NCBI RefSeq assembly: GCF_037038585.1 | Contig: NC_092523.1 | Span: 5,647,001-5,711,000, forward strand | DNA: 64,000 nt | Direction of reading: 5' to 3' | DNA from: Patagioenas fasciata | Lineage: Eukaryota > Chordata > Aves > Columbiformes > Columbidae | Made by a program: the position numbers and the translations under genes | Shown: positions 49,222 through 62,012 of the stretch, one piece after another | Layout: each line of letters opens with the position of its first letter | How positions within the stretch are numbered: the first letter of the stretch is position 1 | The notes under the pieces: generated by a model | What the model was told of the DNA's origin: nothing | Seen by the model: the letters and a program-made list of their open reading frames with translations, nothing else | Database searches by the model: none

Positions 49222-51828
49222 AACTTTTCAAAGCACCCCACTTACTCTGAATCTCTTGAAATAATAAGCTGGTATATGGCAAAAGGTTTGACAAGTGCAC
49301 TTTCTCTTCAGGCAGACATTATGGTGTTCATTAGTTTCCCTTAACCTTATACAGTTCTAGCTATAAAACTGTTTTTTCTGGTGTTGTCAATATTTAGCAT
49401 CTTATTTCATGCACTTGGTGACACCTGTAGAGATAAAATGCAAAAAATTAAGTTCAGGACACTGGGTTGCAGCTTAGTTTAGCTAAAGGTAACTCTATCT
49501 TCTTTAGAAGTGAACCCAGGAAAGCAAGGGAAGTAGATAATTTCTTCTGATGTGATACGTGGTGCATAAAAATGCTGTACAAAATCTATTGCTGTATTTA
49601 TTTACTCCTACTTTTATGTCATAGGATTTTGGTTCTTCACAGCTCAGGAAATAACTTCTTAATTTGTATCTGCAAGCAATTATGCCAACACATCACATAA
49701 AAAATTTTATTGCAAAGTATTAAAATTAGTATTTGGAAAACACTGCAGAAGTCCCAGGCGCCTGTCAACTTACATTAGCTGGAAGTTTTAATGTGTAAAA
49801 CTGCTGAAATGTTAATCCAATGTTTAACAACCTTTTTTGTAGCTTGCTTTGATATCAAAAGTTCACATCCTCCACCTCCAGCTGGACAGAGAAGTCAGAT
49901 TCCACCTCAAAAGTATCCCAGCTAGCACTAATTTTATTTCATTGTTATGCTAATGAAACACCGCACAATGAGACTTTGGTGTTCAGTAAGAACATTGACT
50001 GTGAAGTGCTATGTCCTGCTATTGAGCCAATGAAGATTTCGGAGTTTTACTAGTGTCTTAAATAGAATGCTTTCTTTCTGTCTGGAATACTTCTGGTGTA
50101 TCCCTTCATCTAAACTATGGTCCCTATTCTCAGAAATGAGCCTTCCAAACTGAATTCTGAATTTGATTCTGAAGGAGAGTTTCTGATGGGAATTGCATTG
50201 ACCATCAAAATCCTTTAAGCACCTTGGAAAACTGTGGTGAACAGATGTTGTCTTTTATGAATGCACTACATGTGATATTCAAGGCAGGAATGAGTTTGCA
50301 GTGACTTGAGACTAATCAGACTAGTGTTGACTTCTCTAGTTTTTACTCTCTCTCTCTAGGTCTTAACAATTGCTTTAACCTCTATGCTGATTTTTAGCAG
50401 TGATTAGAATAAGGGAAAACCTGATTACAGTTTTTCAAGGTGCCGTAGGAACTCTCCCCATGTGCCGTCTGTTGTCTACTTGGAGTAGACATGTGCCATG
50501 CCTCATTTCTAACACCAAAGTCAGTACTACAGCCAGGATCATGGTTTCAGGCATAAATTTAGGACATCTCATTAAATTAAGTACATACAAGCAAATTTTG
50601 TGATTTATAAAAACTGAACTCCAAGATGATCGTATTTTGAGTATAAAATTGAAATAATCCCATACTGGTATGTTACTGTATTTGAGAAAAATTTGATCAC
50701 AACTGAATTTAAGACAAAAGTTTAGGGCAGTTTGAGGTTTTGTTCAAAATATGTGCAAAAAAGGCTTACCTCTAGGTTTAAACAGTTTGAAAATCTCTGC
50801 TTTTTCAAAGAAAGTCCAGGCAGAGCATTTTAGGGAAGATTAATGCATCCTATTGATGATTTTTATATTAGTTCATTCTTCTTTCCTACTATCTGCAGTG
50901 GTGTCAGTTGCTCTTGTTTTCAACCAGTAAATCAAGCTAAAATTGTAGGTTGCTAAATATAGGTAACTTGCCACATCATTTACTTTGACAGCTTATTTGT
51001 AATGGAGACCCCAAAGCAAAATCCAAAATGTTAATTGGAGCAGAAATGGAATATAGCAATAATTTTTACTCTTTTCTTCTTAATTATGAATTATTATAAA
51101 GCCCAACAATAACTGAAATGACTGTGGTTAACTCACAGGAAGGTTTATTTCTCACTGAATACCATTTAAGAGGCAAGGGTCAGAATTTCAAGGTAAAACA
51201 TTCTGCAGCGCAACGGTCTTTTTCAATAAAAGGTAAATAAAACTGAATTCCCCTTTTATAGACAGATTAAATCAGGTTTAGCCTGATGCAAATAATGCAT
51301 GTTTCATAACCCTAAGTTGACTTCAGCAGCCTTCCAATTGAGGTTATTTGTGAAGGGATTTCTTTAGTTCTCTAGGAATTAGAAATCTGCATAGGAACTT
51401 GTTTTATGTTTGTGTATTTATGCACAGCATGAATACAAAAAGATGGAGATTTGCTATCCAACTGAAAAGGTTGTGGGGTTATATAAAATGTGAAAGAAAT
51501 GTAGTCATGTTGCATTGATCTTGAGATGCAATCAAACTGGGAATTGTGGAAGTTTTGAAAGAAATATTGCAGAAAAAATTCATTTGTGTACCTTGAAGTC
51601 AAATTTATGTGACTTAGCAGTTAAGACACTAGCTCAGTCTTTGTTATAAGGGATTTTTGTAAATATCCATGATATGTGATCTAATCATCAGGTAAATCTC
51701 ACTGGTAAAGGGTTAGGTTCCCAGGACTTTGCCATGCAGCTGAGCAATTTAGCCTCCAGATTACACAATCATGACTTTTTTCATAAAAAATCCAAGCCCT
51801 CTTTTACTCCTGTTTGAAAGTAAATAAT

Positions 51829-51860
51829 GGGGGGCGGGGCGGGGGGGGGGGGGGGGTTGG
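51829..51860. repeat. G-rich tract, quadruplex-capable
   Basis: G6 C G4 C G16 TTGG on the + strand, in otherwise AT-rich DNA. There is enough consecutive G for four G-runs, so a G-quadruplex is possible. Length may vary, or be a sequencing or assembly uncertainty. Confidence 0.9.
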
Positions 51861-54800
51861 AAAGTGGTAGCAATGGTAGATTATCACAGGGATCCTAAAA
51901 GGAAATGTTAATTGGGGGAGTTGTGGTGAAACAGCAAGACTTTCTGTATGCAATTGTCCTGATGTGTTGATATAAAAATTATTCAACAGAAGCAAAACTA
52001 AGACTGTCCTAAAAGCAGGAAGATCTTACATTGTTAATGGCCAGTTAATGTAATGACTGAGATTAGCACAGAATGCCAATTAAATTCCACTTACCCTTCA
52101 TATTTGCATCTGGTGCATCAGCCAGTACATTCCTTTCTTGGTTGTTGTCTTTTCGAAGAACATTTTCATTTATGTTGCAGCTTCAATCATGTCAAATAAG
52201 ACCCTTCTTTACTATTAAACCTACAATAGACACTTTTACTGTAGCTTATTTTTCAGAAATATTCTTAGAATCTCTATCTTAAACTTCTACTTATGGACTA
52301 TTTCAGACACTGACTTATTTTTTTACTTTGCACACATGAGTAACAGGAATTACGACAAAATCATGGGTATATGTGCAGATACTCACCTGAACCGTGGACA
52401 CCCCATAAGTTTCATTAACAGCTACCAAACCTGGGAATATGCCATCTTGCCTCATTCATTTATGCTTCTTCAGCTGACAATACTAGTCACAAGAACTCTT
52501 TAAACCACCTTCCCTCAGAAAGTCATATAACCAGTTTTAAGATCAGTAGAGAAATATTGTTGCTGCTCAGCTGGTATGTTTTGAGGATGCTATGATGAGG
52601 TAAATCAGCTCAAGGCAAGACTTTTTGCCTTTCTTGGAATGCAGTACTATATTTATAAGTTCCTTTTATAGAGAAATGCTTCTTTTCCTCCTGGAGAGAC
52701 TTTAAAAGCTTCAGGGTCAGAGGATGGCAATGAACATCCTTGGTTATGTGTAGCAAAGATACTAACATAAGTTATAGCAAGGCCATTTGCAATAAAGGGA
52801 CAGCCTTTTGCAATGAAAGCAAAGAATGGAGAACAGGTGGAATTCTTCATTGTATTCAAAATGTTTTATCTATTTCTATAATAAAATTACATCAAATTAT
52901 TGATAATGTCATTACTAACAAAATATTTTACACTACCTATAGAAACTCCACTGAAAAAGCTAAATGTAATTTTTCAATCCAGCTATTGACTATTTTGCAC
53001 TGTATTAACCAAACCTGAATGCATATTCTTCACATTAACTGATGTTCTGGATCCTGACATAATTATAAATGTAAACACATCCCATGCAGTAAGGCATTAT
53101 ATAAACATTAATTATACTGTCAGTATAGTTCCCCTTAATCCATAAGCATCTGTAATGAATGCTAAGGGGGTTGTGACTTCAACTTTGGTGCAAGTATCCA
53201 TCCACTAAGAACTGACATGACTGATCCTTGCATGTTTTATGAAAGTGGAAAATAAAGTTTTTATCCAGGGACACACAAGTTTGAAGTTCGGTGTTTTGGG
53301 AGGCAAAAACTGGCCATATGACTTTTTTTGTTCTGTGTTTTTATGCAGACGCTTCAACTTTGAATGAGGCTCTCATCACTCCACAACTACTAAATAAAGA
53401 TTAATTACATGAGCAAGAGGAGAAATTGCAGGTAAATGAGGGAGGAGAGTTATGAGAGATTATTCCACAGCCTCTGAAATATTTGGCCTTCCTAGCAGCA
53501 ACACAGGTAAGTTAGTTTATGGTAGTTCCTTTCACTACTGTAATGCTGAAAAATGTTGTAGGCAGCCATGTGGGCCTAAGCTTTGTCTTTACAGGGTAGT
53601 TAGAAGAAAAAAAATGTCCTTCTAATCACAGTTCTTTGAGATCGTTTAAGTCAGACACATGCAAACATTAATTTTCAAAGAGTGGGTCTATCATGTCTGG
53701 TGTCTCCAATTTATATGAGTCTGAAGAGCAAGCTTTGAGTTGATAGCTGGGCAGTTCATAAATTCAAAGATCTTCTTCAAGCCAAAGGGTAGCTTGTGAT
53801 GATTTATCTTCCTGCAGTTTGGCTCATGGAACTTTGACTAATGCTTCTTTATTAGGTTCAATAATTTTGTCATTTACTGGTGCACATTCTGAATATGTGA
53901 CATTGAGAACACCTTGGAGGCATATTCGCAGCAATTTAGTATGTAATTTGCTCTTACTTTCTGTAGCTGGACACCTATTCAAGCAACTTACTCTACAGAG
54001 CAATGGAGATGGGAAAATTTATTTTTTGTCCTAGTTGGGGAAGATTTTCTCTGATATTGTCACATGACAATAAGACATATTGAGTATGATGTCATCACTG
54101 CTGAATTCCTGGGGTAATAACAGAATCCTTCAGCCAAAATCTCCAGGTTTTCCAGGGTCCTGGTACCCTCTTTATAGCAGAATTAATCTAGTCTGTGTAC
54201 AGTCACATCATATATAGATGATTCTTTTTAAGACGCAAGGGATACTATGACTTGTGATCCAACTTTTTCTACAACAAGGTGAGAGTAGTTCTACTGGTTA
54301 TCTATTTTGAATCCTGAAGAACTTAGTTTAGTTGAAGATTATCCACTTGAAACACACACAGTTCTGACACTGAGCAATGGATCTTGCAGCAGAGTTTGTG
54401 TGTTACAGGTGATAGTTATTTAATTTACATTCATAGGGAAAAAAAAAAGTGTATTGCCATGCAGTGACTGTGCCTTCAGCTTAGCAATTATTCAAATTCC
54501 ACCTGACTTGCATGCAACAAAATAATATAGCCAGACAGTGGCTGGGCTTTAAACTGTGAAGAAAAACTGACTTGATAATAAAAAAATACAAAAAATATTT
54601 AAAAAGGGCTTATGTGTAACCTCACCAAATATTAACATACTCTAGGTTTAGCCACTGAAGAGAACTGGGGAAAGAACAAGTGAAAATAACCAAAAGGAGT
54701 AATAGGTAGTGTGATTTGGCCTGTACTTCTCGCCTCATATGTTGGTTAAAGAGAAATTTGACCTCAGAGGTCTGTAAATGAAAAATAGGAGGGTTTGGGC

Positions 54801-54979
54801 TCTTTTCAATGAGGCATGAGATCTACTTGATCTCAATTAGTTATAATTTTGCTTACTGTTAGCAAATTCGAAGTGAATTTCTGAATGTATTCTGTCTCTT
54901 TTGAAAATAGTGACATACTGGGGCAGCTAAGGATGGTGTTTCATTCTGTACTTTTAGTTTTTAATCATGAACCAGACTA

Positions 54980-55903
54980 CCTATTCAATCTTGTTTTGGG
55001 GATTTGAGGGAATGGAATGTGCTATCAGCAAGTTTGCTGATGACACCAAGCTGGGAGGAGTGGCTGACACTGGGAGCTGTGCTGCCATCCAGAGACCTGG
55101 ACAGGCTGGAGAGTTGGGCAGGGAAAAATTTAATGAAATAGAACAAGGGCAAGTGCAGAGTCTTGCATCTGGGCAGGAACAACCCCAGGTTCCAGTGTAA
55201 GTTGGGGAATGAGCTATTAGAGAGCAGTGTAGGGGAAAGAGACCTGGGGGTCCTGGGGACAACAGGATGGCCATGAGCCAGCACTGGGCCCTTGTGGCCA
55301 GGAAGGCCAATGGTACCTGGGGTGGGTTAGAAGGGGGGTGGTCAGTAGGTCAGAGGGGTTCTCCTGCCCCTCTACTCTGCCCTGGGGAGACCACACCTGG
55401 AATATTGTGTCCAGTTGTGGCCCCTCAGTTCCAGAAGGACAGGGAACTGCTGGAGAGAGTCCAGCGCAGCCACCAAGATGCTGAAGGGAGTGGAGCATCC
55501 TCCCGTGTGAGGAAAGGCTGAGGGAGCTGGGGCTCTTGATCTGGAGAAGAGGAGACTGAGGGGTGACCCCATTCATGGTGATCAATATGGAAAGGGTGAG
55601 TGTCAGGAGGATGGAGCCAGGCTCTTCTCAGTGACAACCAATGATAGGACAAGGGGCAATTGGTACAAACTTGAACACAGAAGGTTCCACTTAAATATAA
55701 GAAACTTCTTCATGTGAGGGTGACAGAGCCTGGCCCAGGCTGCCCAGAGGGCTTGTGGAGTCTCCTTTTCTGCAGACATTCAAACCCACCTGGACACCTT
55801 CCTGTGTAACCTCAACTGGGTGTTCCTGCTCTGGTGGAGGGATTGGACTGGATGAGCTTTCGAGGTCCCTTCCAATCCCTGACATTCTGTGGTTCTGTGA
55901 TTC
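54980..55903 (+). mobile_element. CR1 LINE, 5'-truncated, young type (copy 7)
   Basis: Plus strand, from just before the FADD box to two octamers at 55883-55898 (ATTCTGTG, GTTCTGTG). Around the FADD box (55033-55044) the frame is open: ISKFADDTKLGG follows directly from the upstream codons. The stop seen in copies 1, 3 and 6 is absent, because this copy is one base longer there. After that the shared AGAGACCTGG shift and the GGTACCTGG and TTCAAACCC shifts are present. It also has CAGCCACCAAG and GATCAATATGG, as in copy 1. Relative to its sisters it has lost a few bases around ATATAAGAAACTTCTTC. No functional protein is possible. Confidence 0.95.
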
Positions 55904-58900
55904 CCTTTCAAAATGTTTTAATTGATAATGGATAACAGGACCAAAAGTATTCTCTCAATCTGCTTTGTCTAGTTTCTGAATGGTAGCAGCCCTCAACTAG
56001 TTTATGACAACAAACCTGTTGTTACAGTGACATTTGATGGTTCCCTTTGGTAGTGATCTCCAATGTATACAGTGATAACACCCATCCGTTTCTAAAGGCA
56101 GAAAATAGGAAACTTATTTTGATTTTGCCATCCCCTGGGATTAGGCTTTGATGTCATCACAATGGAAAAGAAACTCTAGCTGGAGATTAACTACTTTACA
56201 AGACCATCATCAAGATTTTGAAATCCCTCTCTTCCCAGCATTAAGAGTCTATATTACCAGGTCCCAAACAACATGGTTTTTTTTAGCTGTGCAAAGTGTC
56301 TGGTCAGATTTCTTCATACAGAGTCTATACAAGGATAGATATAGGAAAATGAATGTGTTCTTGTTTATCAATGTTTATGCTTCAATACTATTCTATTCTC
56401 CAAGTGAGGTTGGAAGGCATTCAGAAAAGACTATTCCTGACATGAACATATGGTTATTTTTCCCTATATTTTCCAGGTGGAATATGACACTTTTGCACAC
56501 AGTTCCACTATAGAAATGGCTGCAGTACATCACATGAAGTGTACATCTAGCCTTGTATTCTGTCACTCACCATGACCGGTATTTGGTAAATGAACAAATG
56601 TGGATAAATTTATGGGAGTGGGGGAAATAAGCTGTAGGGTTTTTTTCTGGAGTATTTTCTCCCAGCTTGGGGAAATTTCTGTGCAGAGTCCCACTAACTG
56701 GCAGAAGTTCCTGTATTGAATAGCCCATGGTGAATTTGTTTTATAAATGTCTTCAACTTCTTCAATCACCTTGTAAATGCTTCTAAAACTTGGATGCACA
56801 ACTGCCTGTGGCAAGGAATTCTGTTTCAACTATACACTTTGAAAGTGCATGCTTTTTTTGGATCTGTCTGCTTTATATTTCATTCTGTTGAAAGAGACAA
56901 TGAATGACTTGTTATCTTTTTATCTTTTATGTGCCATGGATGGCATCTGTCCTGTAGGTCTTCACTCATCTTTTTTCCAGGTTGAAAAGCACTATTCTGT
57001 TTTGCACTCATCATGTAAATGCAGTCCTGTGCCTTTGATCATCATTGTACTTCTACAAGAACTTGAAAAGGTACTGAGAAGCAGGGCAGCTCCAAACATG
57101 AACAAGTCTACAAGCCTTTCAAAAAGGTCTTGTTTTACAGTACAACATTGCTTTTGAAACTGTACATGGTACCTCAAACCACGTCTCCACTAGCTGGTAG
57201 TGACCATAGCAGGTTTTCTTTGAGATGATTATTGGTTTTGCATTCTCCTCCCAAAGTACATTAAGCCAGTCAGGCACAAGAAGGGAGGAGGGTTGTAAAG
57301 GAAGGTGGAATTATATCCATGCTCAGATTGCTGAAGAATATTAACATAATAAAGGCAAATTTGTTTTCAATATCTGACACTGCTAGAAGTGTAAGGCTCT
57401 GCATGTGATCTGTGCATCTTCTAATGCTTAATACCTCTAACATTTCAAGGAGTGATAGGGGTGTTTACCGTTTGATAAGTATAAAGAACACTTCAGACAA
57501 TAAAATGCTTTGAAATTCTGTATTTGCATTTCATAAAACAACTTGCTACATCAAGAATGGCATGCTTTTCTGCTTCCTTGCTTTTTATTTGGTGTATCAA
57601 TTCTCTCAAGCTGAACCATAAACCATGTAGTGTTTTTAAAGATTGTCTGTAAACTTTGCATTGCAGACTGTAATCTTTCAGAGAAAGGTGATATAAATTT
57701 CTCTACAAGAAAGACTTTAAAAAAAGTTATATCATTTATTTTTCTCACCTGAAGTTGTGCTTTGGAAGCAGGCTGGATTACCAGTGCTTATGGTGTAGGC
57801 TGGTTCTGAGAAAAATGTTAAAATGCTGTCCATCCAAGGATGTCTCTATATGCAGTTCAAGCTGCCCACAAATCCTGTATGCTTTAGTGTCAGGATATAT
57901 TATGGCTTTTTTGGGGGGACTGTTTATCTGCCTGTCTGACAGATGGGTTTTGTAGAGATAGTCTGCATGTGGTCCTGAGGGTATTCTCAAATACATTCCG
58001 CTTGTAAAATTTTTGTATTTTTTTTCCCCATTGGAAAATGTCATGAGTTCTACTCTAGAACAGACATCAAGCGTTATGACAGGCTGGAATGCCTCTCTCG
58101 TACCCAAGACCACGAAGTTAGATGTGCTTCTTCCACCCATGCATGAGCAATTTTCTCAGACACTGAAAGCTAGCTGCCTATAGATCTCAAGACTAGTTAA
58201 AAACCTATGTTCACAGGAAAAAGTTCATTTTCTCGGCAGTTGCTGGCAGGACTTAAAGAATTGAGCTGTTTCTCATTTGCTGTCAAGTCAGGGGTGCCCT
58301 TGGCATCATCATCTGATTTCAGATGACACTTCTCGGAAGGAGAGGGAAAACCTCAGATAAAAGAGCAAGGTCCTTAGCTGATACAAAAAAGTCAAGTTTC
58401 AGTATTGTGGTAGCTTTAGTTTCAGCCTGCAGAAACAATCTTTTAGGAGAGGTGCAACAGTCTCAAGTATGATGCTTCATGACTTGAAGGTTCTCATCTT
58501 ACTCCTGGATTACACAACCTCTCAGTAGTGTCACGTTAAAGAATTATCATGAAATACTGCACAACTGAGATACTACTGGGAGACAAGGTCCTGCTGTTTG
58601 AACTTTTTTAGGGCAGATGCAAAGAGAGATCCTTGGGAAGGGCAAGGCAATTTGAATGTAAGGCATCTTAAAAATCTAATTCTAGAGTTGTCTTGATGAA
58701 ATGCATACAGAAACATCAGAGGGAAGATTCAAGCAAAGGCATACAGAGGACAATACTTACATGGCATGCTTCAAAATTGTGATTATAAGCTTTTTTTGGC
58801 TTTCATATGCTTTTATTTACACTTCATAAATATTTCTGTGCCTGTCTTATACCATGCATACTGAATTCTCTCTAGGAACATTAACAGAACTTCGTGACCA

Positions 58901-61280
58901 TGGAGACAGTTTTCTTACTAGAGATAAATCAGTAATGCAGCATCTTGATTAAGACACCTGGTAATGATTTTTTTACTATTTGTTTACACAGTACCTCAGA
59001 TTCAGGGAGTAACTAATTACATGCAGATAAACTCCTCCCAAATACTTTCTCAGTGCTGTTTTTCAGGAAAGAATCCTCCTGAGGACTGAAGTAACTGACA
59101 TTTAAAGAACAGAGTAAATTCTCCATCTGATTGCAAAAGCATCTCCTAAAATTGCAAGTACAAACAGTGCAGGGATAGTGTGGTAGCTAAACATGCTATG
59201 CTGGATGGCATGCATGTGTATAAACTGATTTATACTCCATGAGAGCATATTGCACAGAGCCTGTAATGTACTCAACTGTGGATTTCTTACTGCTTTTCTC
59301 AACGTGCTCAAAACCCTTGGCTTGGCAGACTTCTGCATGATATCAAAGCACACTTGATCACATAGGCTGTGGGTGTTTGTCCATGTTTTTCCACCAGTGC
59401 TCTCACTACCTGTACTCCCCACCATAAAGGAATAGAGAAGTTATTCATTTTTATAGCAGGTGTCCAAGTCAATGTTGCCATAGAAACTTTCAGAATTCTT
59501 TGTCTTCTCAGTCACAGATTGTTTGCTTTCACTTTTGGCACTGGTACTAGCTTTGCATTTAATAATAGGCTTATGTTTGTAAGCCAATAAACAAGGGTGC
59601 GTAGGTTCAACGTGCTTACCTGCTTGTGGCGCCCTGAACTTCTGCAACTCCTGTATTGAATATGACAGGGCATGAATGAGACAGAAACATATACTGAAAA
59701 ATTGTTAAGCTCATATTTATCAGATGTTTTCTTCAACATGTTAGTGAAAGTGGAAAATGGCAGGAATTTTCACGAATTTTAGTCCTTAGGAGGTTTATAA
59801 CAAAAATGCTGCCTCTTGCTAGAATTAGCTGCCTACACACAGCCTTCTTCACAAAGAACTGCAGAGTGATGTGTCAAACCTCAATGCATCTTGGACTTGA
59901 ACAGATTCTTTTATAATAAAATTAAATTGTTTCTGTGGGGATGGCATGTATCTACCTTACAAAAAAATTTGGTGCACTCCCACATTCAAATGTCTTGGTG
60001 TATTTGTTTATAGGACAAGATAGGATCTGGTAGCAACAACTGCAGCTCCAACAATCATTGTGCCCTTTGATCACTGTCTGCTGCAATTTCTTAGAGATAA
60101 AAATTCTCAGAAATAAATTAAAAACCAAAGAAACAAAAACAAACAAAAAAAACCCAAAACCAAAACAGAACCAAAAAAAACCCCACACAAACAAAACCAA
60201 CAAAGACAACAACTGTGAATTATTTATACTTTAAAAAATAATTCAGATTTTCTCCAAAATCAGATTTTGCTCTAATTGTAGAGCTACTCTTGAGCGAAAA
60301 ACAGAAACAGTGTAAAGCTTTCCAGATGATGATGTTCTGCAACCAAGATTGGCAGGTGGAAAGTCAGCTTGATCTTGTAACTTTTTGAAATCTTGGCTAG
60401 TTACTCTACAATAAATCCATCCATCAAAATGTAGTTCACCTATTTCTAACAACATTGTCTTTGAGGCTGATATTTTAGCTGTTTTTCTTGCTATCATGAT
60501 AAGCAGGGACACTTACATGAATGAAAATGTTTACTTTTGCTTACGAAGGCCATTTCCTGTAGTAATTTTGAATGTACTGATAAGCCGTACCCAGAAAGCA
60601 TGGAGTATTTTTGTTCTGAGTGTTCATTACATGAAACATTACTGTCAATGTGATTTTATAACAATTGACAAAACCTTCAGAGGAAGAGTAGTATAAGAGA
60701 AATGAATTTGAGAAATACATTAACCAATTTCCAAGAGCACAATATTTGGAAGAAATGGAGTTTAATGGCTTAGATTCACTTGCTCAAAGATATGACCATC
60801 TTTAAGATGGCAAATTTGTGTTTGCTTTCCTTTAGATGCACAACTGTATTTTAGAAAAAGCAATTTTGTGAGCATTGAAATATTTTATGGTAATATACTT
60901 TTTAAAGAAATTCAGCATTCTTGCAAATTATTTCGAAATCATGTTAGCTTAATTGAAAAAAATATTTAAAGTCCTTTTGTTATAAGCTATTTATGTTTAA
61001 ATGGTCAATAGCTTCTTAACTTATATTTTAACATTACATAAAAATGTTGATATCATTTTATGAAATTATAAAAATGGAAGGGGGAGTCACAAGTAAGTGT
61101 TACTGTTGTCTGGCGTTCTCTGTGACACACTGTAAACTAACACTGTAACTTCTCCACTTTCTAGTTTCTCTGTTACGTGTCTGTCTTTTTCCTGAGCATG
61201 CATATTTGGATGGGGAAATAACTAACCCCCTTCTTACAGCTTGAATTCCTCAGTCTGAGCCTAGAAAAACTCTTGACCTA
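55904..61280. other. Unique AT-rich DNA, no gene seen
   Basis: The largest frames (121 codons at 56148-56513, 120 codons on the minus strand at 57778-58140) show no domain or signal I can recognise. A C/A-rich low-complexity tract lies at 60119-60212. Confidence 0.5.
60119..60212. repeat. AAAC/AACC low-complexity tract
   Basis: Nearly T-free on the + strand. It is the reverse-strand counterpart of the GTTT tracts at 13508 and 30195, with irregular AAAC, AACC and CAAAA units. Confidence 0.88.
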
Positions 61281-61884
61281 TGTTGAGGGTTTTGATTGCG
61301 GGGCAACAATAAAACCGTGGCAGATGTATTGTTAACCCCTCTCCCCCCTTCCCACTCAGGACAGGCGATCAGGAGGGAAAGAAGGACAGAGAGAAGAGAG
61401 TTGGAAAAATTAAGTGTTTTACTAATGCTACTAATAAGAATAGAGAAAATAATACAAAATATACAAAGCCAATCTTGAAAGTCCCAGCAACTGCAGAGTT
61501 GGCACCTGAAGTCCTGGACTGGACTCTGCAGCCAACCGGAATTGGATTCAGTCTGTCACTAGACCTGTTTGCAGAGATGACTTGCAAGGTCCTCTCCCAA
61601 TGTCATCCATAAGGAAAAGGGACAAGATCCTTGTGATCTCCCACTTTTATATGAAGTATTCATGTGAATGGGATGTTATACTCAGTTGGTCAGTTTCTTG
61701 GTCACCTGTTTCTCGTTGCCCCTCTCACGATATGTTCATCCATGCTTATCAATAACCTCGCATTCCTTTGCTATGTTTACCACAACATGTATCTGGTTTT
61801 CCAGGAAAACGCAGCTAATATGAAAGCTTTAGCTGACAGGCAAATTCACTAAGAGAGAAACTTGTTTTTAACAAAACCAGGACA
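61281..61884 (-). mobile_element. Solo LTR of an endogenous retrovirus (ERVL-like)
   Basis: On the minus strand the element starts TGTCCTGGTTTTGTTAAAAA (61884) and ends CAAAACCCTCAACA (61281), giving TG...CA ends and 604 bases. The start and several internal words (TTCACTAAGAGAG on the + strand, GAAAACGCAGCTAATATG, GCAGCCAACCGG) match the common avian ERVL-type LTR as I remember it. A TATA-like box lies at 61644-61653. No internal retroviral genes, primer-binding site or second LTR are seen beside it, so it is probably a solo LTR left by recombination. The flanks (ACCTA left, CCATA right) do not give a perfect target-site duplication. Confidence 0.78.
61644..61653 (-). promoter_or_regulatory. 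LTR TATA-like box
   Basis: CATATAAAAG on the minus strand, about 235 bases inside the LTR and followed by GTGGGAG. The position fits the U3 promoter of the LTR. Activity is unknown. Confidence 0.4.
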
Positions 61885-61936
61885 CCATAATACTCTGCTT
61901 GTTCAAAGTACTTTTAAATACCACAACTGTGTGCTT

Positions 61937-62012
61937 TTGGGCCCAGGCCAACGCCTTCTGGCAGTGGCTGGAAAACTCCCACCGACTTCAAGTGAATTTG
62001 ATTCACAGCGTG
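61937..62012. repeat. Possible ancient sauropsid repeat fragment
   Basis: GGGCCCAGGCC, then AACTCCCACCGACTTCAAG and GAATTTGATTCACAG, recall the 'GGGCCAGAT ... CTCCATTGACTTCAATGGA' words of old repeats found in reptiles and birds. Heavily diverged and short, so tentative. Confidence 0.28.

Larger units (their letters stand above)
48943..54979. other. Unique AT-rich DNA, no gene seen
   Basis: A T21 run lies at 49201-49221 and a G-rich tract at 51829-51860. Open frames are all at chance length and none has a recognisable motif. Confidence 0.5.

Noticed and set aside
56148-56513. 121-codon open frame with hydrophobic parts
   Set aside because: It looks membrane-like only because T-rich DNA encodes F and L. 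No family resemblance or conserved-start context.
57778-58140. 120-codon minus-strand open frame
   Set aside because: No domain or signal recognised, and chance length.
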